From positions 62,001 to 126,000 of the IMG/VR virus record IMGVR_UViG_3300017917_002814: a DNA stretch of 64,000 nucleotides; one strand, written 5' to 3'. Within the stretch, counting starts at the first letter, position 1. Each line of letters begins with the position of its first letter. Of this stretch, positions 31,381 to 38,650 are shown in pieces. The notes beneath the pieces are model-generated. The model was given only the letters and a program-made list of their open reading frames with translations, searched no databases and was not told the DNA's origin. A program made the translations under genes and the position numbers. The DNA is from a virus.

Positions 31381-34041
31381 TTACTCAAACGTGAACAAAG
31401 TATCAAAGGTTGTTTTGATATCAGTGTGCGATGGTATATCCCAATCAAGTACACCTAATAGATTTTCTACTTTTTGATCTACAATAGTGGCCTCCATTTC
31501 TGAATCGTCAAACGGCAGTTCCTTGAACCATGCTGGGATATGAGTTTCATCTGTGGGATATCCAACTGATGTATAGCCTAGAGGATTGTCTTTGAGTTTA
31601 CACACAATGGTTTTCATACCGTCTACAATGGCCATGCTGTAGTTATCGCCGTGCATTCTACGTAAGTTATTCCAATTCATTGCTGCACGTACATGTCCGG
31701 GCATGTTGGCTCTTCCCAATCGTTCTTCTTCTTTGCTGTACTTGGTTAGATTGTTGACACGTTTGGGTGTTCCTTTTTCCCAGGCCGGCCGATCTTGAAA
31801 CGCAAGTTTAAATTCGCGTACTCGATCATATATTTCTTCTTTTGGCGCACCAGTTAGTACTGCCTGTAATAACTCACTCAAGAAGTCCTGTACAACCTTG
31901 GGAGTATCTGACCGCTTGAGATCTAAGCCCATGGCCTTGACCTTGCCGGGCTTGCTGTGTGTGTCTAGTCTGTTGCCTTCTAGATCATAAATTAGCACAG
32001 CATAACGTTTCTTCTTTATGAATAGTCCCTTACTAGCAACAAGTTCCCGCCCTCCTCGGATGAGCGCACCCATCGATCTTGGTACATGACAAGCTCGTTC
32101 CATAAAGGCAGGAAAGCTGTCATTGACTTGATCCGCGATACTATCATATAATTGAGCACAGATTTCTTTGTTCCATTCCATGCGTCCGGATTCAACTTCT
32201 TCTCTAACTGCTGGCCAAGCTGTAAAATAGCATGAGTCAGTGTCACCGTAGATGATGGATTTGCCCACATGGTCGTACTCTCCGAATATGCACTCGTTGA
32301 TATACGCATCCATGTGTCTCGCAATGATACGTCCGGTAAGAGTAGTACTTTGACCAATCCTTTTGTCAAAAAATCTACAACCTGGGTTGAGAATTGCCCC
32401 ATAAAGACTGTTAAGATTAATCTTCTTGACCAGCTGTCTCTTATCCCAGAAAGCCTTGTCCTCATCAGTAATTGCTTCTTTTTTCTTTGCTTGCAGTTCC
32501 TTGCGTTCTGCATACCACCTCTCTAACAATCCAGGCACCACAGCCTTTTGTTCATAGCTAAAGATAGTACCATTTGCTGAAAGCATCCAAGGCTGATTAC
32601 TATCAAATATCATGCGCCATATATCAGCAGCACTCATCACATCTGATCCACCTGCTTCCCAATCAATTGTTATTTCTGTTCCAATTTCTCCATTCATCAC
32701 AGCAGTATATTCAAGACTACCAAACATGTTTTCCCAAGCATCGGCAAAACTGCTGCCTGAATTCATTTTGTCTTGAATATATCTATCAGTCATTATTGGC
32801 CGGAGTTGCCCGATAATACTCTCTTGTGCCATGTTAAGAGCGCGGATTGCTGACGGGTATAGACTGTTGATATCGATCGCTCCGATCCAGTCGTGCATGC
32901 CTCTTTTGGGGAAAGCAACATAGGCACCTGCTGCTTGTGTGTCTCCTTGATCATCTCTACCTTTCCTATTAGGTACTACCATTCCACGTTGATGTGCTTC
33001 ATTGATAATTGCTTGTTCAGTAACTGCTACTGCTCCCATTGTAGTGGGAAGTAATACTGTGTTATCGTGTGCAAGTTCATTGGCTAGATCCAAGAAACGC
33101 AACTTCTTGTCTAGCTTGGCCACAAGCATAGTATCTTGTCTGTTGTAGTCAATGAACTTGGGAAAGTCTTTGTTGTATAATTGATCTAGTGTGCCCTCGT
33201 ATTGAGTTTTGCGTTCATCCAGTTCATATTCGCCAATGGCGTCCAAACTGTAACTGTGACGTTCTTCATACGTGTATTTGCGATACAGTTGCATATAGTC
33301 CATATGCACACGACCAATTAGATCAAAGGTGAGATTTTCTGCACCAAATCGTTCAAATGTTCTTTGTTTGGGCAATTGGCCCCATAGACAAAATCTACGA
33401 GTGTCGTCTTTGTTTAAAACCTTGGTGGTTCGCATGACCATGTAAGGAATATCAAATCCTTCTGAGTTCCATCCGCTTAGTATATCTGCATCATCAATGA
33501 TGTCTAGGAAAGTGTTTAGCAGATCTTCTTCGCGTTCAAACAAAAAACAGTTATCATAACGATTACAAATTTCTTGTGCTGTTGCCCACGAATAACTTTT
33601 AGGTGGCACAACTAGTGTTACTAACTTGTCCATCCAATCTAGATATACGCTTATTGCCGTAATTGGATTAAACGGATCTTCGGGCTTGCTGAAACCTCGT
33701 TCCGGGTCAAAATCAACCTCAATGTCGAAAAACGCAGTATGTAACTTGGGAGATGTAGCCCCCAAGTAGTGTTCTTCAAGACAACGGAATACTGGATTAA
33801 TATCTGATTCCCAAAGACGCTTGTTGCTGTTAATACGAAGCTCTTTTTGAAATTCCTTATTCGACCTGGATGAAAACCTACTAACTGGAGTACCGTAAAC
33901 AGTACGAAATTTACCACGCGGGTCGTCGTAGTAGAACATGTAGTTTGCAGGATATTCTTTGTATACTCTCTCTCCTCCGATACGTTCCACAACATGGATG
34001 CGATCCTGGTTACGGTCATATAATGCATCAACATAGCTCAT
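31381..34041 (-). CDS. 43: Family B DNA polymerase (gp43-like)
   Basis: The 886-residue protein is the replicative polymerase. In order: exonuclease motif FFDIEVD (Asp106, Glu108), ILSGWNSEGFDIPYM, YNRQDTMLV, then polymerase motifs DINSLYPSAIRALN, KINLNSLYGAILN and YGDTDSCYF with the two metal-binding Asp residues. Size matches T4 gp43 (about 900). No intein or intron is visible. The C-terminus FDTLFTFE resembles the clamp-binding tail of T4-like polymerases. Its clamp partner is encoded downstream. Confidence 0.97.
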   Translation of the reverse strand: MSYVDALYDRNQDRIHVVERIGGERVYKEYPANYMFYYDDPRGKFRTVYGTPVSRFSSRSNKEFQKELRINSNKRLWESDINPVFRCLEEHYLGATSPKLHTAFFDIEVDFDPERGFSKPEDPFNPITAISVYLDWMDKLVTLVVPPKSYSWATAQEICNRYDNCFLFEREEDLLNTFLDIIDDADILSGWNSEGFDIPYMVMRTTKVLNKDDTRRFCLWGQLPKQRTFERFGAENLTFDLIGRVHMDYMQLYRKYTYEERHSYSLDAIGEYELDERKTQYEGTLDQLYNKDFPKFIDYNRQDTMLVAKLDKKLRFLDLANELAHDNTVLLPTTMGAVAVTEQAIINEAHQRGMVVPNRKGRDDQGDTQAAGAYVAFPKRGMHDWIGAIDINSLYPSAIRALNMAQESIIGQLRPIMTDRYIQDKMNSGSSFADAWENMFGSLEYTAVMNGEIGTEITIDWEAGGSDVMSAADIWRMIFDSNQPWMLSANGTIFSYEQKAVVPGLLERWYAERKELQAKKKEAITDEDKAFWDKRQLVKKINLNSLYGAILNPGCRFFDKRIGQSTTLTGRIIARHMDAYINECIFGEYDHVGKSIIYGDTDSCYFTAWPAVREEVESGRMEWNKEICAQLYDSIADQVNDSFPAFMERACHVPRSMGALIRGGRELVASKGLFIKKKRYAVLIYDLEGNRLDTHSKPGKVKAMGLDLKRSDTPKVVQDFLSELLQAVLTGAPKEEIYDRVREFKLAFQDRPAWEKGTPKRVNNLTKYSKEEERLGRANMPGHVRAAMNWNNLRRMHGDNYSMAIVDGMKTIVCKLKDNPLGYTSVGYPTDETHIPAWFKELPFDDSEMEATIVDQKVENLLGVLDWDIPSHTDIKTTFDTLFTFE

Positions 34042-34050
34042 AGATATATT

Positions 34051-34185
34051 TTATTTTTTTGTTACAAAGAAGTCAACAATATAGTCGCAAAGATTAGCAA
34101 ATTGGAGACATGAAAACATCAATAGGCCAATACATGCTCCTAACAACACCCAGTATCCTACAATTGATAAAAAAACTAATAGCAT
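34051..34185 (-). CDS. 44-residue single-pass membrane protein
   Basis: This tiny gene starts in a TAATG overlap with the membrane protein upstream and ends 9 bases before the polymerase start. It encodes 44 mostly hydrophobic residues (LLVFLSIVGYWVLLGAC and more) with a charged end. Its fit between two genes supports it. Function unknown. Confidence 0.55.
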   Translation of the reverse strand: MLLVFLSIVGYWVLLGACIGLLMFSCLQFANLCDYIVDFFVTKK

Positions 34186-34472
34186 TAGGTTATCATCCTT
34201 ACCAGCCCAATCGTATCAATGGTAGTGAGCAATATGTAGTTAGCCAGCATGCCAAAGGATTTACGACTCCAAGCAGCCCAAGCATACATAGCACAACCAG
34301 TGATCCACAAAGGATATAAAGCAAGGAGTGGAGGATTGGGTACTGTGATCGCCATTGTGAATGCGCATCCAATTGAAATTGCCCAAGCAAGAAGCTCAAC
34401 AACAAACCGTATACGGTTAGATGTCCAATCATTTCTTATCCATTGTAGTATACTTGATACACTATCAATCAA
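34185..34472 (-). CDS. Conserved small membrane protein
   Basis: The 95-residue protein has a charged N-terminus and about three hydrophobic segments, with ITVPNPPLLALYPLWITG between them. It starts with TTG in a TTGA overlap with the upstream gene. Similar proteins are frequent beside gp43 in T4-like aquatic phages. Function unknown. Confidence 0.65.
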   Translation of the reverse strand: MIDSVSSILQWIRNDWTSNRIRFVVELLAWAISIGCAFTMAITVPNPPLLALYPLWITGCAMYAWAAWSRKSFGMLANYILLTTIDTIGLVRMIT

Positions 34473-34729
34473 AGTGTTTTGCCTACCGTTTGAAGAATAG
34501 TATTCAATTCTTCATTGTCGGCGTTTTCTTCTCCAAGTTTTGATTTGAATGCAGTTCGAATAGCCTTTTTAAGAATAGCAGGTTTAATTTCCATTTCCTC
34601 TGCTACGGCTTTGACCGTGTCACTAAGTCCAGCATTCAAATCTTCTACTTCTTGCATGACCGCCATGCCTTCATTGATTATCTGTGTAAGTTTGGCTTTT
34701 TGTTCAGCGGAAAACATACGTGAGCTCAT
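34469..34729 (-). CDS. dsbA: Probable double-stranded DNA-binding protein (DsbA-like)
   Basis: The 86-residue helical protein has the layout of T4-like DsbA: an N-terminal helix ending in INEGMAVMQEVEDL, then LSDTVKAVAEEMEIKPAILKKAIRTAFK, which resembles the KDxxKxxxxELGIxxK pattern. T4 DsbA binds late promoters. The match is by pattern, so moderate. It has its own promoter and a TAGGAG ribosome binding site. Confidence 0.6.
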   Translation of the reverse strand: MSSRMFSAEQKAKLTQIINEGMAVMQEVEDLNAGLSDTVKAVAEEMEIKPAILKKAIRTAFKSKLGEENADNEELNTILQTVGKTL

Positions 34730-34753
34730 AAAATCTCCTAAGTAAAAAATAAT

Positions 34754-34782
34754 AGTATAGATGAATGCTAAAAGAATTGCAA
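34754..34782 (-). promoter_or_regulatory. Sigma70-like promoter of the dsbA-like gene
   Basis: On the minus strand TTGCAA (34777-34782) and TATACT (34754-34759) are 17 bp apart. A TAGGAG site and the ATG at 34729 follow. Confidence 0.7.
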
Positions 34783-34786
34783 GAAA

Positions 34787-34866
34787 ATTTTGCTCACTTT
34801 AACCCTCGGGGCACGACTCCTTTGAGTAAGCCAGCAGCCGGCTCTTCACGGTCCTAAGGTGAAGAC
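34787..34866 (-). other. GC-rich intergenic stretch with several short hairpins
   Basis: This 80-base stretch between the 59-residue gene and dsbA is clearly more GC-rich than its surroundings. On the minus strand it can form CTTCAC/GTGAAG (9-base loop), GAGCC/GGCT-TA-CTC, ACTC/GAGT and CCC/GGG stems in series. No T-tract follows, so it is not a standard terminator. I do not recognise a known RNA family; a structured RNA or processing site is possible. Confidence 0.4.
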
Positions 34867-35046
34867 TTATTTTTTAGGTTCACAGGTTCTTGTACGTTGT
34901 AGGGTACCATCTGGTCTACGCTCTTCGCGCCATTCTGTACAAACTTGGGTTTCTGTTTTTTCTGGCAACACTTGGTCAACGGTCCAATTTGCAGCCATCC
35001 ATCCCATTGCGCTGAAAAAACCCCATACTAATATTTCTGCTATCAT
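34867..35046 (-). CDS. 59-residue membrane-anchored protein, unknown
   Basis: This short gene starts in an ATGA overlap with the class-III aminotransferase stop. It encodes one hydrophobic segment (ILVWGFFSAMGWMAA) and a polar tail with two cysteines and many Arg/Glu residues. Function unknown. Confidence 0.6.
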   Translation of the reverse strand: MIAEILVWGFFSAMGWMAANWTVDQVLPEKTETQVCTEWREERRPDGTLQRTRTCEPKK

Positions 35047-36200
35047 TTAGTTTTTTTCAATAAAGTAATCAATCTTTTTTCTAATTCATCCCAGTACAAA
35101 TCATCGGCTATCATGGGCGTTATTAAAAATATTGAATTTTTCATATAATGAGAAGTACATAGCCCGGCACGTTCAAAACCTAATTTAGAAACGGGCCTGT
35201 CAAGCAGCAACTCTTTCGCTAATCCAAAACCTCGATAATCTTTGACCCCATATAGTTTTAATTTATCAAATAAAATTATGTGTTTAAGATTTATATTTTC
35301 AACTAGATTAGAATCAAACATTTGCAGAATTTGATTGGTGAGTGCTATTCCTAACATTTGTGGTTGCCATGTGTGCCCGTAGTGTACTGTTTGTTTCACT
35401 ACATCTAATACTTTTGATGAAACTAATGCGCAACTTAGTGGAACATAACCGCCGGTTATACTTTTGCCCATAATTGATATATCAGGAATGATATTATATT
35501 TTTGATAGCTAAACGCCGGGCCTACTTTACCAAAGCCTCCCCAAACATCATCTATTACTAACAGTATTCGATATTCTGTGCATAATCTACGTATTTCTGT
35601 CCACCAAAACTCCGACCAAGGTCTTATTCCATTTATCCAAGGAATAGATTCTATAATAATTGTTCCAACATATTTGTCTAAATCTAATATTTTTTTAATC
35701 AACTTTAATGTTTCTTTTTCATCTTGTTGTTGATCATCACTAGGAGCCGGAAGCACAATATTTCTATCAGATTTTTTTTCTCCGCGCAATTGTCTTGCAA
35801 GATAGGTTGCTCCATGGTAACCCGGTGTAAAGCTTATTATTTTGTTTTTATTTTGCTTTAAATTTTTCCAATACTGATCTGATATTTCTAATCCTGCTTC
35901 AACTCCATCACTTCCACTTATAGCGTATAGGACGCCAGACATGCCGCTCATCTGTAAAAGTTTATCAGTTACTTCATTGAGTAAATAATTTTGTTCCGAA
36001 GACTTGCCTCTTACGAATTGTACTTCGTTTATTTGCTTGTTTAATGCTTTTATGAGTATTTGATTTGAGTATCCCCAAATATATGCGCCGTGCCCGCACA
36101 TTAAATCTAAATACTTTTGATTATTTGATTCCACCCAATAGTCGTAGGTAGCAGTTACAAAACGAATTCTTTCTTCGTTGCACTGTTCAACAAGTTCCAT
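35043..36200 (-). CDS. Class-III PLP-dependent aminotransferase
   Basis: The 385-residue protein resembles glutamate-1-semialdehyde aminomutase and other class-III aminotransferases. It has YLDLMCGHGAYIWGY near 30-44, AISGSDGVEAGLEI near 93-106, LLVIDDVWGGFGKVG (PLP-ring Asp217/218) and ISIMGKSITGG with the Schiff-base Lys246. It is AT-rich and placed between the replication genes and the Dps gene. Known relatives in surface-sugar and natural-product clusters modify small molecules; substrate unknown. Confidence 0.85.
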   Translation of the reverse strand: MELVEQCNEERIRFVTATYDYWVESNNQKYLDLMCGHGAYIWGYSNQILIKALNKQINEVQFVRGKSSEQNYLLNEVTDKLLQMSGMSGVLYAISGSDGVEAGLEISDQYWKNLKQNKNKIISFTPGYHGATYLARQLRGEKKSDRNIVLPAPSDDQQQDEKETLKLIKKILDLDKYVGTIIIESIPWINGIRPWSEFWWTEIRRLCTEYRILLVIDDVWGGFGKVGPAFSYQKYNIIPDISIMGKSITGGYVPLSCALVSSKVLDVVKQTVHYGHTWQPQMLGIALTNQILQMFDSNLVENINLKHIILFDKLKLYGVKDYRGFGLAKELLLDRPVSKLGFERAGLCTSHYMKNSIFLITPMIADDLYWDELEKRLITLLKKTK

Positions 36201-36211
36201 ATATTGATAGT

Positions 36212-36787
36212 TTAAAAGTTGGCAATACGTTCTTTAATAATAACTATTACTTTATCATTGAGAACAACTTCATAATGATTACAATCTAATTCAACTAGCT
36301 CCATAATGTCTTCACGTTTGCGTTGACTTGATATAGTTACCACACCATCGTTTGGCGCTGGTATCCATGGAGCCGATCCTTGTGTTGTTACTACGTTTGT
36401 CCAGGGTTTGTCGATGTTTATTGACCTTGCTGCTTTCATTGCCCAACTTGTAGGGCCTATGTCTTTTAACAATCTGCTGTACGGTAAAAAATATTTTGCT
36501 ACGTCAGCTACTTCGGCTCCGCCATATGGTGTGCTCAATGTAACCGCTCCTAACACTTGATCAGGAAAAAGATCTGCTAAGTGTAACGCATATATACCGC
36601 CAAGACTGTGACAAATAAAAAACATGTTTTTTTGAGCAGACAACAATGCTCGCATGTTTTCTAAATTTTTTTCAAATCCGTTTCTACTGTCGTAGTTTAT
36701 TAAAAGTTCTTGACCTTTGACGTGTTGTCTAATGTAATTGAAACTTTCACTAGTGGCACTGGCACCGTGAATATAAACTAGAAGCAT
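36212..36787 (-). CDS. Alpha/beta hydrolase (lipase/PGAP1-like)
   Basis: The 191-residue protein begins VYIHGASATS (oxyanion HG motif) and has FICHSLGGIYAL near 70-80 with the nucleophile Ser, then a DGVVT segment and a His in CNHYEVV that complete the triad. Such small hydrolases cleave esters or amides. No signal peptide, so it acts in the host cytoplasm. Substrate unknown. Confidence 0.8.
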   Translation of the reverse strand: MLLVYIHGASATSESFNYIRQHVKGQELLINYDSRNGFEKNLENMRALLSAQKNMFFICHSLGGIYALHLADLFPDQVLGAVTLSTPYGGAEVADVAKYFLPYSRLLKDIGPTSWAMKAARSINIDKPWTNVVTTQGSAPWIPAPNDGVVTISSQRKREDIMELVELDCNHYEVVLNDKVIVIIKERIANF

Positions 36788-36794
36788 TGTACAA

Positions 36795-37229
36795 TTATTT
36801 TAGAGTTGATCTCAGCATCCAACTATGTTTGGCATGAGCGTCTTGACGATCTGCTAGGAAATTGCTTAAACCGTGCATGCCCAGTTCTTCAGCAGCCATG
36901 AATACAATATGAAACATTTCTTTCATTCGATCACTATCTTGCAAAAGTTCTAATAACATTGACTCAGCAGGCAAGATTTCTGTTTCGTCGTCTACTAGAC
37001 TCAAAATACTAAATCTTGTAAATGAACCTGGTGTGTATGCTCCAGTTGCTCTAATTTCTTCCGCAAATTTATCAATACTGCCATATACTTCTTCGTAGAT
37101 GTTACCAAATAGTTCGTGATACTGTGGAAAGTTGGGTCCTTCTACATTCCAATGAAAGTAGTGTGCTTTAAGATAAAAAGCATATTCGCTTGCAAATGCA
37201 ATTTTAAGAGCTTGTTTCAGTGCGTCCAT
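36795..37229 (-). CDS. Dps-like ferritin-fold protein
   Basis: The 144-residue protein has the Dps signature with ferroxidase ligands: AHYFHWNVEGPNFPQYHELF (about 22-41) followed by IDKFAEEIRATG (about 52-63). Dps forms a dodecamer that stores iron, detoxifies peroxide and shields DNA. No basic DNA-binding tail is visible at either end. A GATAAATA box lies 19 bases before the ATG. A phage copy may guard DNA against oxidative damage during infection or in the particle. Confidence 0.85.
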   Translation of the reverse strand: MDALKQALKIAFASEYAFYLKAHYFHWNVEGPNFPQYHELFGNIYEEVYGSIDKFAEEIRATGAYTPGSFTRFSILSLVDDETEILPAESMLLELLQDSDRMKEMFHIVFMAAEELGMHGLSNFLADRQDAHAKHSWMLRSTLK

Positions 37230-37248
37230 TGCCGATCCTAATAAAGTA

Positions 37249-37256
37249 TATTTATC
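37249..37256 (-). promoter_or_regulatory. Late-type promoter box (GATAAATA) before dps
   Basis: The minus strand reads GATAAATA 19 bases before the Dps ATG, at the end of the 48-residue basic gene. Position is right for a T4-type late promoter; chance cannot be excluded. Confidence 0.4.
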
Positions 37257-37398
37257 TGCCCTGACCTCGATAGGCCTTATGAGCTCGACGTATACTTTTG
37301 TTCATTGTACTAGTTTTGGCTCTACGTCCGCCTTGACTGGTCATTTTGACCACATGTGCTATAAGTTTTTTATTTGTTGATTGACTGGGTTTGGCCAT
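37252..37398 (-). CDS. 48-residue basic protein, conserved in T4-like phages
   Basis: This short gene has a strong AAGGAG site and overlaps the upstream gene by 29 bases. It encodes 48 very basic residues ending in TSTMNKSIRRAHKAYRGQGR. I know the closing pattern TSxMNKxxxRxxxxYRGQG from small genes of T4-like aquatic phages. Nucleic-acid binding or packaging inside the head is plausible from charge. Confidence 0.65.
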   Translation of the reverse strand: MAKPSQSTNKKLIAHVVKMTSQGGRRAKTSTMNKSIRRAHKAYRGQGR

Positions 37399-38056
37399 TA
37401 TTTTCTCCTTGAATATTAGATTGCTCGTACATCACTGTGTCTGTGTCACCCAGACGCCATTTAGGATTTTGCTCTACTACATACTTTCGAGTACAAACTC
37501 GGAAATCTGGAAATTTCATGTCTCGTGGGTTGCTAGCAGCATCAAAAAATAAACACCTATTGTTGGGTTGTGCTGCGTACTGTCCGTTGTCTAATTCTAT
37601 AAAATTGAAACTTTTGTGATCTTCGGGCCATTCGCTGTATCCGGTGTCAATGATATTGTGATTGGGATGAGCATGATCTACGGTAAACATGTAATTGCCC
37701 GAGTACATGTTTTTGTCTTTGGCGTAAAACTTACAGCTTAAATTTCGCAAGAATGCTTTCTGTATTACTGTCATGTCGTAATCAAAACAATCCCAAATTT
37801 GTAATGTATCTAAAGATAAAAATTTATCTGGTTCAAGACTGTCTGTACGAGACACAAAAGCATGCAAAGGCAGCTTGTCGTATAATGCGCCATAGTTGGG
37901 AAGATAGGCTTCGATTCTAAAGGCTTGGCCTCTTATGCTTTTTAATGACACCCAAATGCATGGTTCGTATTCGCCATGGCCTTGTTCAAAATCATATAAA
38001 AACTCTTTGCGTATATAACAATGAACTGGTGGTACGTTAGCTACTAAAAATGACAT
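37370..38056 (-). CDS. Conserved phage protein, unknown
   Basis: The 228-residue protein is rich in aromatic residues and looks beta-rich, with FRIEAYLPNYGALYDKLP, GNYMFTVDHAHPNHN and SEWPEDHKSFNFIEL. It ends in a Gln/Asn-rich tail. It is conserved in T4-like aquatic phages as I recall, but no function is known. A structural role is possible given its neighbours. Confidence 0.6.
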   Translation of the reverse strand: MSFLVANVPPVHCYIRKEFLYDFEQGHGEYEPCIWVSLKSIRGQAFRIEAYLPNYGALYDKLPLHAFVSRTDSLEPDKFLSLDTLQIWDCFDYDMTVIQKAFLRNLSCKFYAKDKNMYSGNYMFTVDHAHPNHNIIDTGYSEWPEDHKSFNFIELDNGQYAAQPNNRCLFFDAASNPRDMKFPDFRVCTRKYVVEQNPKWRLGDTDTVMYEQSNIQGENNGQTQSINK

Positions 38057-38071
38057 TGATTGAACTCATGG

Positions 38072-38650
38072 TTATTGATCTTTTTTTGGTGTTAAAATGT
38101 TTTTAAAAAAAGTTTCAATTGGCCCGCCTTGCTTGGTAGCATCTCTCGCCATTTCATATCCAAGTTCGGTTGGACCTGAAGCTCTTTTTCTAAGTGTATT
38201 AAAACCATTTGCGATATCAAGAATGCGTCGTGCTGTACTTGGCTCTTGCTGTTGATCTGCCGGTGGTTGTAGTTCAGGAATGCCTTGTTCTTTCATGCTG
38301 CGTGTTTTGGTGGCCACATTTCGTGCAGGACCGCGGCGTTCTGGATTGGGATCTTCTCTACGCTTTTTGGCTGCTGAGCTGGCACGACCTTTCTTTCCTA
38401 GTGCATGTGCCTTGCTGGCTGGCAAACACTTGGGTTTACCTTCGCCCTCGCTGCGTCCCCCACACTCGCCGCGAATCTTGCCGTCGGGTCCAAATCTTAC
38501 CCATTTCTCACGAAACCACTTTTTTAAATCTTCTTCAAGTTCTTGTTCGCTCATCCGGACACAGTTAGGTACCTGACGGTCACCTTTTTTCTTCATGCCT
38601 TGTTGTTGATAGCCTTTCCAACAAGCTTCTAAGAGTTCTCTATATTTCAT
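38072..38650 (-). CDS. DUF5872-type basic protein with capsid-targeting-like N-terminus
   Basis: The 192-residue protein begins MKYRELLEA, with an L-x-E site (Leu6, Glu8) like T4 gp21 protease sites. Residues about 45-115 form a basic Cys/Gly motif region (WVRFGPDGKIRGECGG, KCLPASKAHALGKKGR, KKRREDPNPERRG) matching DUF5872, seen also in giant viruses. The C-terminal part is helical. It follows the 874-residue protein by ATGA overlap. Likely a virion or head-interior protein; this is inference. Confidence 0.65.
   Translation of the reverse strand: MKYRELLEACWKGYQQQGMKKKGDRQVPNCVRMSEQELEEDLKKWFREKWVRFGPDGKIRGECGGRSEGEGKPKCLPASKAHALGKKGRASSAAKKRREDPNPERRGPARNVATKTRSMKEQGIPELQPPADQQQEPSTARRILDIANGFNTLRKRASGPTELGYEMARDATKQGGPIETFFKNILTPKKDQ

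Noticed and set aside
34199-34432. Alternative frame of 77 codons inside the small membrane-protein gene
   Set aside because: The overlapping 95-codon frame has coupled junctions on both sides and a better membrane-protein pattern.
34741-34866. Possible tRNA or known riboswitch in the GC-rich spacer
   Set aside because: No cloverleaf with a T-arm GGTTCGAATCC-like sequence and no recognised preQ1 or glutamine riboswitch pattern. Kept only as an unexplained hairpin region.
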